Part shown: positions 57,628-64,000 of the stretch, piece by piece
Numbering within the stretch: the first letter of the stretch is position 1
Layout: each line of letters opens with the position of its first letter
Source: Amycolatopsis umgeniensis
GTDB taxonomy: Bacteria > Actinomycetota > Actinomycetes > Mycobacteriales > Pseudonocardiaceae
Reading direction: 5' to 3'
Assembly: GCF_014205155.1 (NCBI RefSeq)
Contig: NZ_JACHMX010000001.1
Coordinates: forward strand, 2,976,001 to 3,040,000
Length of the DNA stretch: 64,000 bases
Program-made: the position numbers and the translations under genes
Notes under the pieces: model-generated
Told to the model about the DNA's origin: nothing
What the model saw: the letters and a program-made list of their open reading frames with translations, nothing else
The model's database searches: none

Positions 57628-58422
57628 ATGCGGAGAACGGCCCTGTCCGCCGTCGTGCTCGTACTCGGCGCGACGCTCGGCGCGTGTGACAGCGAAACCG
57701 TGTCGTTCGCCGACGCCCGCGCGCTCGCCGACGGTGTCACGTCCGCTGTCGACGGCAAGGCCGCGAAGTTCGCCACCGACGTCACCGCGGGCACGATGCG
57801 CTCGAAGAGCCAGGGGCAGGCCCGGGTCGCGCGGACGGGGACCGCGCTGGCCATGACCACGGACTTCCTCGGCGAGCCGCTCGAACTCCGGCTGGTCGAC
57901 AAGATCGTCTTCGCCAAGGTCCCCGAGAGCGCCCGCGAGGACGTCCCCGGCGGGAAACCCTGGGTCAAGGTCTCCCCCGACGGCGCTGATCCGTTCTCGC
58001 AGGTCGCGGGCGGCAGTATCGACCAGCTGGCGAAGCAGAACGACCCCGGCCGCGCGCTCGACCAGGTCCGGCGGGCGGGCACACTCACCGAATCCGGGCA
58101 CGCCGAACTCGACGGCGTGTCCACCGAGCACTACCGGCTGGACATCGACATGGCCGCGCTCGGCGGCGATCTGCCCGCCGGGTTGTCGGCGGAGGCCGTC
58201 GGGGAACTGAACGGCAAGCTCGGGAAGATCCCCATGGAGGTCTGGCTCGACGACGCGCGTCAACCGGTGCGGATCGTGCTCGACCTCGCCCCCGTCCTCG
58301 CCGCTTCGGGTGTCCCGGACAGCGCGATGGCCAAGATCGTCACGCTCTACAGCGAGTGGGGCACGCAGGCGGACATCCAGGCACCGCCGCCGGAGGAGAT
58401 CGGCGAGATCCCGGCGGGCTGA
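57628..58422 (+). CDS. lipoprotein, LppX/LprG-like family (paralogue 3)
   Basis: 264 residues. Lipobox TLGAC, Cys20. It shares RALDQVRRAGTLTESGHAEL, GVSTEHYRLDID and the ending YSEWGTQADIQAPPPEEIG with its neighbours. ATG 57628. Anchored to the outer face of the membrane; ligand unknown. Confidence 0.75.
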   Translation: MRRTALSAVVLVLGATLGACDSETVSFADARALADGVTSAVDGKAAKFATDVTAGTMRSKSQGQARVARTGTALAMTTDFLGEPLELRLVDKIVFAKVPESAREDVPGGKPWVKVSPDGADPFSQVAGGSIDQLAKQNDPGRALDQVRRAGTLTESGHAELDGVSTEHYRLDIDMAALGGDLPAGLSAEAVGELNGKLGKIPMEVWLDDARQPVRIVLDLAPVLAASGVPDSAMAKIVTLYSEWGTQADIQAPPPEEIGEIPAG

Positions 58423-58486
58423 GAGGCCCTGTCACGTTCACCGCGCCCGTCCCGTCCAGAGGGAGAAGGCGAACAGGAGGACGAAC

Positions 58487-59371
58487 ATGCGCGTGATGGT
58501 GATCGGGGCGACCGGGGTTCTGGGGCGGCCGCTGGTGCGGCGTCTGCTGGCCGAAGGCCACGAGGTGAGCGGGCTGGCCCGGGGCGAAGACCGCGTCGCG
58601 GCCGTGCGCGCGACCGGCGCCAATCCGGTGACGGGTTCGCTGTTCGACGTCGATTCCCTGGCCGGGGCGCTGCGCGGACACGAGGCGGTGGTGAACGTCG
58701 CGACCCGGATCCCGGGCGGGCGTAGCGCGATGACGGCGGCGGGCTGGGCGGAGAACAACCGGCTGCGGACCGACGGCAGCCGGACGCTCGCGGCCGCCGT
58801 GCGCCAGGTCGCCGAGCTGGGAATCGTGGTGCAGGAAGGGATCTCGTTCGTCTACGCCGACGGCGGCGACGGCGAACTGGACGAGGACGCGCCTCTCGCA
58901 CCCACCGGTCACATCGCGTCTTCGATGGTGGCGCACGCGAACGTCGCGGAACTGGCGGACGAGGGACGCGCCGCGATCCGGCTGCGGATCGGGCTGCTGG
59001 TCTCCGACGACCCGATGACCACGATGATGCTGACGGCCGCGCGGCGCGGTTCGCCGCTGATCATCGGCCGCCGGACCGACTGGACCGCGGCGATCCACCC
59101 GGACGACGCGGCGGCGGGCGCGATCGCGGCGCTGCGGGCACCGAGCGGCGTCTACAACCTGGCCGCGGATCCGGTGCGGAAGCGGGAACTCGGCGAGGCG
59201 ATGGCCGCCGCGGCCGGTGTCCGGCGTCCGCGCGCGCTGCCGAAGTGGCTGGCGAACCGGGTGGGGCCGATGTCGGTGCTGGCACGTTCGCAGCGTGCCG
59301 TCTCGACGCGGCTCACCGAAGCGACCGGGTGGCGCCCCGAACGCCCGGTCCCGGGCCCTTCCTGGTTCTGA
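58487..59371 (+). CDS. NAD(P)-binding epimerase/dehydratase-type SDR
   Basis: 294 residues, extended or atypical SDR: MRVMVIGATGVLGRPLVRRL (nucleotide binding), then VVNVATRIPGGRS, and a C-terminal half with GVYNLAADPVRKRELGEAMA as in sugar-nucleotide epimerase-like proteins. The YxxxK motif is not obvious, so catalysis is uncertain. ATG 58487 with AGGAGG. Confidence 0.8.
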   Translation: MRVMVIGATGVLGRPLVRRLLAEGHEVSGLARGEDRVAAVRATGANPVTGSLFDVDSLAGALRGHEAVVNVATRIPGGRSAMTAAGWAENNRLRTDGSRTLAAAVRQVAELGIVVQEGISFVYADGGDGELDEDAPLAPTGHIASSMVAHANVAELADEGRAAIRLRIGLLVSDDPMTTMMLTAARRGSPLIIGRRTDWTAAIHPDDAAAGAIAALRAPSGVYNLAADPVRKRELGEAMAAAAGVRRPRALPKWLANRVGPMSVLARSQRAVSTRLTEATGWRPERPVPGPSWF

Positions 59372-59887
59372 CCCCTCCCGCGTTTAGTCCTCTGGATGCG
59401 GTAGTTGCACACGCAAGAACCGCAACCAGAGGACTAAACGCCGGGGGCACGGTCCTGGCGACACTCCGACAGCCCGATACGCCCTGAAGGCCACCCTTGA
59501 GACGATCAACGTCTCCAAAGCGGCCTTCAGGACAGCGAAAACACCACGCGACCGGGCCGAAACCGTCCTCGTCCTGACCCCCTCCCGCGTTTAGTCCTCT
59601 GAAGGCGGTAGTTGCGCACGCAAGGACCACATCCAGAGGACTAAACGCGGGTAACGCAAACGCGCGTGCTCGTGCCGCCCCTCGGTGTCGGTCTCAGTGG
59701 CAGGTGTTGCGAAAGCCACGTTCGCAACCTTCAACGTTGCGAACGTGGCTTTCGCAACCCGTGGTCCCGACGGAGCCACGCTGGCAGGGCCGAAACCGTC
59801 CGGGTCCTGCCCCCTCCGCGTTTAGTCCTCTGAATGCGGTAGTTGCACACGCAAGAACCGCAACCAGAGGACTAAACACCCGGGGGG
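59372..59887. other. 516-bp repeat island
   Basis: No gene. In order: CCTCTGGATGCGG element copy 3 (59381-59440), GAAGGCC hairpin with nested GAGAC/GTCTC (59484-59530), copy 4 (59586-59649), GTTGCGAAAGCCACGTTCGC hairpin with perfect 23-bp arms (59706-59728, 59736-59758), and copy 5 (59820-59877). Several of the window's repeat families thus meet in one gap between convergent genes. Confidence 0.9.
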
Positions 59888-60379
59888 CTACAGGAGTTCG
59901 AGCAGGAACGGGAGCTCTTGGGGCGCGTACCAGGCGAGTTCGTGGTCTTCGGCGTCGCCGAGGGTGAACTCCGCGTCCGGATCTCCGAGGTCGGCCTGGT
60001 CGATCACCGCGGCGGCGGCCTGCACGGACTCGGCGGCCTCGGCCGCGTCGACGTGGATCGCGGCGACGTCGGCGATCTTCACCGGACCGGCGAGCCGGAC
60101 GACGGCGGCGTCGAGATCCGGGCGCAGGGTGACCTCGTCGAGGTCGGCCGAGATCACCACCCGCCGCGGCTCGGCCTTCTCCTCGGCCGCGATCAGCCGG
60201 AGCGACGCCCTGGCGGCGTCGAGCAGCGCGGCGTACTCGAGTTCTTCGTCGGATCCGCTGGCGTAGGACTCCCGCAACGCCGGGGTCAGCGCGAATCCCG
60301 TGCCGCTCCGCGCCCGGAACTCACCGGCGGTTTCGAGGTCGCGCAGCATCGCGATCGTCCCGGGTAGATAGACCCTCAC
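59888..60379 (-). CDS. DUF6912 family protein
   Basis: 163 residues, acidic. Start MRVYLPGTIAMLRDLETAG, then GTGFALTPALRESYASGSDE, RRVVISADLDEVTLRPD and the end HELAWYAPQELPFLLELL. This matches the actinobacterial DUF6912 group of unknown function. GTG 60379 overlaps the stop of the WS/DGAT gene (GTGA), so it is the second gene of that operon, as in related genomes. Confidence 0.82.
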   Translation of the reverse strand: MRVYLPGTIAMLRDLETAGEFRARSGTGFALTPALRESYASGSDEELEYAALLDAARASLRLIAAEEKAEPRRVVISADLDEVTLRPDLDAAVVRLAGPVKIADVAAIHVDAAEAAESVQAAAAVIDQADLGDPDAEFTLGDAEDHELAWYAPQELPFLLELL

Positions 60380-61782
60380 CAGTGCGCACCCTTCAGTTCT
60401 TCCAACGATTCCTCGATCATCCCGGCGAGCAGGTCCACATCGGACACGGCCTTGCGGTCGCCGTTCAGTCCGAAGTAGACACCCCCGTGATACGAGGTGA
60501 CCCCGATCGCCAGCGCCTGATTGCGCACCAGCGGCATGACCGGGAACATCTCCACCATCTTCGCCTGTCCCGCGTAGAGCGGCACCTGCGGGCCCGGCGA
60601 ATTCGTGATCAGCACGTTGAAGATGCGCCCCGACATCGATCCGGCCGCCCGCGCGCCCAGCGAATGCAGGGTCGCCGGCGCGAAACCGCCGACCGTCAGC
60701 AGCCCTCGCGCGGCGACCGAGCGGCCCGAATCGAGGTGATCCGCCATCGCGTGGCCGATGTGCTGCAGCCGCAGGACCGCGTTCGGCTCACCGACCGGGA
60801 GATCGACCAGATAGGCGTCGACCTGGTTCCCGACCAGCGCGGGCGTCGAAAACTCGGCCGTCTCGGCGTCGCGGACGGCCATCGGCACCAGCGCGCGCAC
60901 GGTGGTCGTCGCGGTCAGGTTCGAGCCGCGGGAGAGCAGCCACTCCCGCAGCGCGCCGGAGATCGCCGCCAGCACGACGTCGTTCACCGTGCCGCCGTGC
61001 GCGGCGCGGACCTTGCGGAAATCCTCCAGCCGCGTGCGGACCACCGCGAACATGCGGCCGCCGGAGGTACGGACGTTGAGCGGCCCGGACGGCGCCGGAC
61101 TCACCATGGTCTTCAGCGCCGACGCGACGTCACCGACCGTTTCGGTGACCTTGCCCGCCATCGCGGTGGCGTCGTGGGCGATGGAGCGCACGTTCTCCAC
61201 CAGTTCCGTCGGCCGTTGCACCGTCTCGGCGATCGCGTCGAGGATCAGCTGGGTGCGGCTCGGTTCCCGGCGCGGATGCCAGTTGTCTTCGAAGGGCTCC
61301 GGCTCCTGCGGGGCGGCGTCGAGGATCAGCTGCCCGAGTTCGATCGTGCCGATACCGTCCACAACGGACTGATGCGTCTTGGTCACCAGCGCGACGCGAT
61401 CCCCCGCGAGCCCCTCGACGAAGTACGCCTCCCACAGCGGCCTGCCCGGATCGAGCCGCCTCGACATCAGCCGCGCCACGAGATCGAACAGCTGGCCGTC
61501 GGAGCCCGGCTGCGGCAGCGCGGACCGGCGGACGTGGTAGTTGAGGTCGAAGTCGACGTCGTCGACCCACACCGGCCGGGCGAGATGCCCCGGCACCTCC
61601 AGCACGCGCTGCCGGTAGCGCGGCAGGAACGCCAGGCGCTGCCCGATCAGGTCCAGCAGCCGCTCGTAGGTGAAGCCGTCGCGCGGTCGTTCGAAGATCG
61701 CCACGCCACCGACGTGCATCGGGGTCGAATGGTCTTCCACGTACAGGAACGAGGCGTCCAGCGCGGAGAGGCGGTCGGGCAT
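60376..61782 (-). CDS. wax ester synthase/diacylglycerol acyltransferase (WS/DGAT)
   Basis: 468 residues, the actinobacterial TGS family making triacylglycerol or wax esters from acyl-CoA. It starts DRLSALDASFLYVEDHSTPM with the conserved family N-terminus; NDVVLAAISGALREWL and ITNSPGPQVPLYAGQ are seen later. The catalytic HHxxxDG site reads THQSVVDG, with Gln for the second, usually catalytic, His. Activity may thus be altered. Divergent from the rRNA methyltransferase gene. Confidence 0.88.
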   Translation of the reverse strand: MPDRLSALDASFLYVEDHSTPMHVGGVAIFERPRDGFTYERLLDLIGQRLAFLPRYRQRVLEVPGHLARPVWVDDVDFDLNYHVRRSALPQPGSDGQLFDLVARLMSRRLDPGRPLWEAYFVEGLAGDRVALVTKTHQSVVDGIGTIELGQLILDAAPQEPEPFEDNWHPRREPSRTQLILDAIAETVQRPTELVENVRSIAHDATAMAGKVTETVGDVASALKTMVSPAPSGPLNVRTSGGRMFAVVRTRLEDFRKVRAAHGGTVNDVVLAAISGALREWLLSRGSNLTATTTVRALVPMAVRDAETAEFSTPALVGNQVDAYLVDLPVGEPNAVLRLQHIGHAMADHLDSGRSVAARGLLTVGGFAPATLHSLGARAAGSMSGRIFNVLITNSPGPQVPLYAGQAKMVEMFPVMPLVRNQALAIGVTSYHGGVYFGLNGDRKAVSDVDLLAGMIEESLEELKGAHW

Positions 61783-61816
61783 GGGCCGATCCTTACATAG
61801 TGGGACACTCGCCGGT

Positions 61817-62596
61817 GTGGGTGATGAGGCGGCGATCTCGCCGAAGGACCGGTTCCTGACGGTGTACGGCCGGAAACCGGTGCTCGAAGCATTGGACGAC
61901 GCGGCGCTCGAGGTGGACAAGGTGATTCTCGCCGACACCGTGCGGGGACAGAACGCCGCCGAGATCGAACGCGCCGCCAAGGCCGCCGGGGTGCCGGTGC
62001 AGCGGGCGAGCGCGCACCGCGTCAAGGTGCTGGCCGGCAACGGCAAGCAGGACCAGGGCGTCCTCGCCGACGTCGTCGCGCCGCGTATGCGGTCACTGCA
62101 CGCGGCGCTGTCCGACGGCAGGCCGCCGTCGCGGGTGCTGCTGCTCGACGGGATCACCACCCCTGCGAACGTCGGGATGATCCTGCGCACGGCGACCGCC
62201 GCCGGGCTGGAGGGTGTCGTGGTCCCGCGGCGCGGGGTCGCCGCCCTCGACCCGATGGTGGTCAAGGCTTCGGCGGGGGTCGCGTTCCGCGCGCCGGTGC
62301 TGCGGTGCGGCAGCGCGCGCGAGGCGGCCGAGATGCTCACCGAGGCCGGGTACGGCATCTACGCACTGGGCGCTTCGGCCCGCTCCTCCGTTTTCGACGT
62401 CGAGCTGCCGCAGCGCGCGGCGTTCGTGCTGGGCGGGGAGACGAACGGCGTCGGCGCCGAGGTCGGCGAGCTGGTGACGGAGTGGGTGTCGATCCCGATG
62501 CCGGGCGAGGTCGAATCGCTCAACGTCTCCGCGGCCGCCGCCGTGCTCTCGTTCGAGCTGGTGCGCCGCGCTAAGACGTCGGGAACAGCGCGCTGA
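61817..62596 (+). CDS. SpoU/TrmH-family rRNA 2'-O-methyltransferase
   Basis: 259 residues. N-terminal substrate-binding domain (VYGRKPVLEALDDAALEVDK) and SPOUT domain with PANVGMILRTATAAGL, FVLGGETNGVGAEV and IPMPGEVESLNVSAAAAVL (SAM-binding trefoil knot). It methylates a ribose in 23S rRNA or tRNA. GTG 61817 lacks a clear ribosome site; the mRNA leader is short. It overlaps the convergent HAD gene by 26 bp. Confidence 0.9.
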   Translation: MGDEAAISPKDRFLTVYGRKPVLEALDDAALEVDKVILADTVRGQNAAEIERAAKAAGVPVQRASAHRVKVLAGNGKQDQGVLADVVAPRMRSLHAALSDGRPPSRVLLLDGITTPANVGMILRTATAAGLEGVVVPRRGVAALDPMVVKASAGVAFRAPVLRCGSAREAAEMLTEAGYGIYALGASARSSVFDVELPQRAAFVLGGETNGVGAEVGELVTEWVSIPMPGEVESLNVSAAAAVLSFELVRRAKTSGTAR

Positions 62597-62960
62597 GCTC
62601 GGTCAACGTCTCCTCGACCGAGGTGTGGTGCACACCTGCCATCCCGGCGGCCACCGCGGCGCGGACGTTGTGGGCGGCGTCGTCGACGAACACGCACCTG
62701 TCCGCGGGCAGGTCGAGCAGGCCCGCGGTGAGCAGGTAGACCTCGCGCTCGGGTTTGGCCACGCCGACCTCGCCGGAGAAGACGAGCGCGTCGAAGAAGG
62801 GGTCCAGCGTCCGTTTGGCCTCGTCCGACGCGCCGGGGGCGTTCGAGAGCAAGGCCGTTTTGATGCCGCGTTCCCTCGCGGCCCGCAGGAAGGCGTACAG
62901 CTCGTCCGCGCCGGCGTCCGTGAGCACTCCGACGTAGTCGATGACCAGCCCTTTCAGCAC
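62571..62960 (-). CDS. HAD-superfamily hydrolase-like protein
   Basis: 129 residues, small HAD. Motif I VIDYVGVLTD has the nucleophile Asp but Val at the +2 Asp position; motif II ALLSNAPG; motif III/IV VGVAKPEREVY and VFVDDAAHNV. The cap domain is minimal. GTG 62960 is chosen over a GTG 5 codons upstream because TACGGT 6 bases before fits a -10 of a leaderless mRNA. Substrate unknown. Confidence 0.8.
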   Translation of the reverse strand: MLKGLVIDYVGVLTDAGADELYAFLRAARERGIKTALLSNAPGASDEAKRTLDPFFDALVFSGEVGVAKPEREVYLLTAGLLDLPADRCVFVDDAAHNVRAAVAAGMAGVHHTSVEETLTELSALFPTS

Positions 62961-63086
62961 CGGCCCACCGTACACAAGCGATCACCGCCCGGTTCATCCT
63001 CTCGGGCGGTTCGTGTCGCGCTTCCGCCCACCTCCGGTCCCTTAGTTGCTGGGCGCGGCCGTGGGGCCGCGGAGGGGGACGATCCG

Positions 63087-63596
63087 ATGACCTCGTACGT
63101 ACTGAGACGGCTGAAACCGTATGAACCGCCCTGCCGGCCCGAGAGCCGTCCGGGCAGGCTGATGCACCGGGTACCGCCGCCGGACAACCAGCTCGTCCTG
63201 GACCTGCCGCTGGCGGGCGAACGGTTCACGGAGGAGCCCGAGCCGAGCCCCGACACGCTGGACGGGCGGCAGGTGGGCAGGCTCCTGACCACCATCCTCG
63301 AAGCCTGCGACGGGCGCCGTCCGGCGGTCCAGGTGCGACCGATCCTCGACCCGGCGCTCCACAGCGCGCTGCTCGACCGCGGCCGTCGCCGTCCGCCGGG
63401 CGGCTACCGGCCGAAGTCGATCCACCTGTGCCATCCGGCGGACGGCGTCATCGAGGCCTGCGCGACCGTCGAACAGAACGAGCGTTGCCTCGCCCTGGCC
63501 GCGCGCTTCGAGCGGACGCGGGCGGGCTGGGTGTGCACCCGCTTCCACCTGTTGAAGCCGCCGCGACGCGTTTCCGCGCTCCGGCTCGCCGCATGA
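63087..63596 (+). CDS. Rv3235 family protein
   Basis: 169 residues. Pro/Arg-rich N-terminus (LKPYEPPCRPESRPGRL), then the family domain LLTTILEACDGRRPAVQVRP and EACATVEQNERCLALAARFE ending WVCTRFHLL. It resembles M. tuberculosis Rv3235, also located between the WS/DGAT gene and secA; function unknown. ATG 63087 with GGAGGGG upstream. A 20-bp-arm terminator follows at 63598-63644. Confidence 0.8.
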   Translation: MTSYVLRRLKPYEPPCRPESRPGRLMHRVPPPDNQLVLDLPLAGERFTEEPEPSPDTLDGRQVGRLLTTILEACDGRRPAVQVRPILDPALHSALLDRGRRRPPGGYRPKSIHLCHPADGVIEACATVEQNERCLALAARFERTRAGWVCTRFHLLKPPRRVSALRLAA

Positions 63597-63597
63597 C

Positions 63598-63644
63598 GAA
63601 GGGGGCCTTCGCCGCGTCTGACTCACGCGGCGAAGGCCCCCTTC
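63598..63644. terminator. bidirectional terminator between the Rv3235-like gene and secA
   Basis: Perfect 20-bp arms 63598-63617 and 63625-63644 (GAAGGGGGCCTTCGCCGCGT and complement), 7-base loop, placed between convergent genes. Confidence 0.88.
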
Positions 63645-63651
63645 AGCTGTC

Positions 63652-64000
63652 TTAGCGGCGCGGGCCCTTCTTGCCCTTCTTCTGGGAGGCGCGCTGCGCG
63701 GCACGACGCTCCCGGCGGGTTCCGCTCTGGTCACCGCCGTCGCTGCCGGCACTGTCCGAATGCGACTCGACGCCGCCGTCCTCGGACGGTCCCGACAGGG
63801 TCAACCCGGACTGCGAACCGCCGCCGAGCCCCTTGCCCCGCAAGGCGGACGGCACGGATTCGGTGTCGGTCGCCGGACCCTGCGGAGGCGTCGGGCGGGC
63901 GTGCCGTCCGTCGCCGTTGGCGGCCTGGCCGTTCCCGGATCCGACACCGGCGGGCAGCGCGGACGCGGACTCCGGCGACGGGGCGGCGGGCTCGGCCTGC
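63652..64000 (-). CDS. secA: preprotein translocase ATPase SecA, C-terminal fragment (runs off window)
   Basis: The last 115 residues of a protein whose N-terminal part lies beyond the right edge. They include SALRGKGLGGGSQSGLTLSG then PSEDGGVES and the basic end RRERRAAQRASQKKGKKGP. The LRxKG...LTxSGPxEDG pattern and RRERR tail match the C-terminus of actinobacterial SecA1, which drives protein export through SecYEG. The preceding stretch is Pro/Ala/Gly-rich and disordered. Gene order agrees with Rv3240c. Confidence 0.82.
   Translation of the reverse strand, partial: QAEPAAPSPESASALPAGVGSGNGQAANGDGRHARPTPPQGPATDTESVPSALRGKGLGGGSQSGLTLSGPSEDGGVESHSDSAGSDGGDQSGTRRERRAAQRASQKKGKKGPRR

Overview
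The window is high-GC actinobacterial chromosome. GTG and TTG starts are common, many genes overlap by 4 bases (ATGA or GTGA), and several starts look leaderless. Gene content and order suggest the Pseudonocardiaceae, most likely Amycolatopsis or a close relative. That is inferred from content and synteny; no 16S gene is present. I see no tRNA, rRNA, CRISPR array, intact insertion sequence, prophage or large biosynthetic cluster.

Region by region. (1) 1-9.7 kb is lipid and leucine catabolism. It holds a PhaC-like hydrolase, an SDR, a GNAT, and a three-gene leftward operon: carboxyltransferase, biotin carboxylase and acyl-CoA dehydrogenase, the arrangement of 3-methylcrotonyl-CoA carboxylase loci. 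A secreted SGNH esterase and a TetR regulator follow. One operator motif, GTTA-N8-TAAC, occurs at the TetR promoter and twice upstream of the operon. (2) 9.8-18.3 kb holds metX-metY, a VOC protein, a PucR regulator, an FDOR-type flavoprotein with a quinone oxidoreductase behind a MerR-type operator, and alanine dehydrogenase. (3) 18.8-30 kb holds an ABC exporter pair, a 1240-residue fused ABC exporter and the 2-oxoglutarate enzyme Kgd. (4) 30-44 kb holds cell-surface and secreted proteins (a subtilase, a cysteine-rich Ig-like membrane protein, cholesterol oxidase), an OpuC-type osmoprotectant operon, a BpsA-like aminopropyltransferase, malic enzyme with a C34 run beyond its stop, and an RmlC-like epimerase. 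(5) 44-64 kb matches, as I recall it, the M. tuberculosis Rv3218-Rv3240c neighbourhood: DAG kinase, whiB1, pdtaS, the tiny ribosomal gene bL37, rsrA-sigR, SRAP, rsgA, DUF6912, WS/DGAT, an Rv3235-like gene and secA. aroA, normally beside rsgA, is missing. A tandem lipoprotein family, one member broken, sits after rsgA.

Regulation that can be read directly includes two GTGA-N6-TCAC CRP sites before whiB1, a perfect GGAAT-N18-GTT SigR autoregulatory promoter that would yield a longer SigR isoform, a MerR palindrome and the TetR operators. Intergenic space is unusually rich in dispersed inverted repeats, falling into at least four sequence families. I found no clear new defence or biosynthetic system. 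The best leads are the repeat families, the poly-C run, the decaying lipoprotein gene, the Cys-flanked Ig-like membrane protein and the regulatory circuits.
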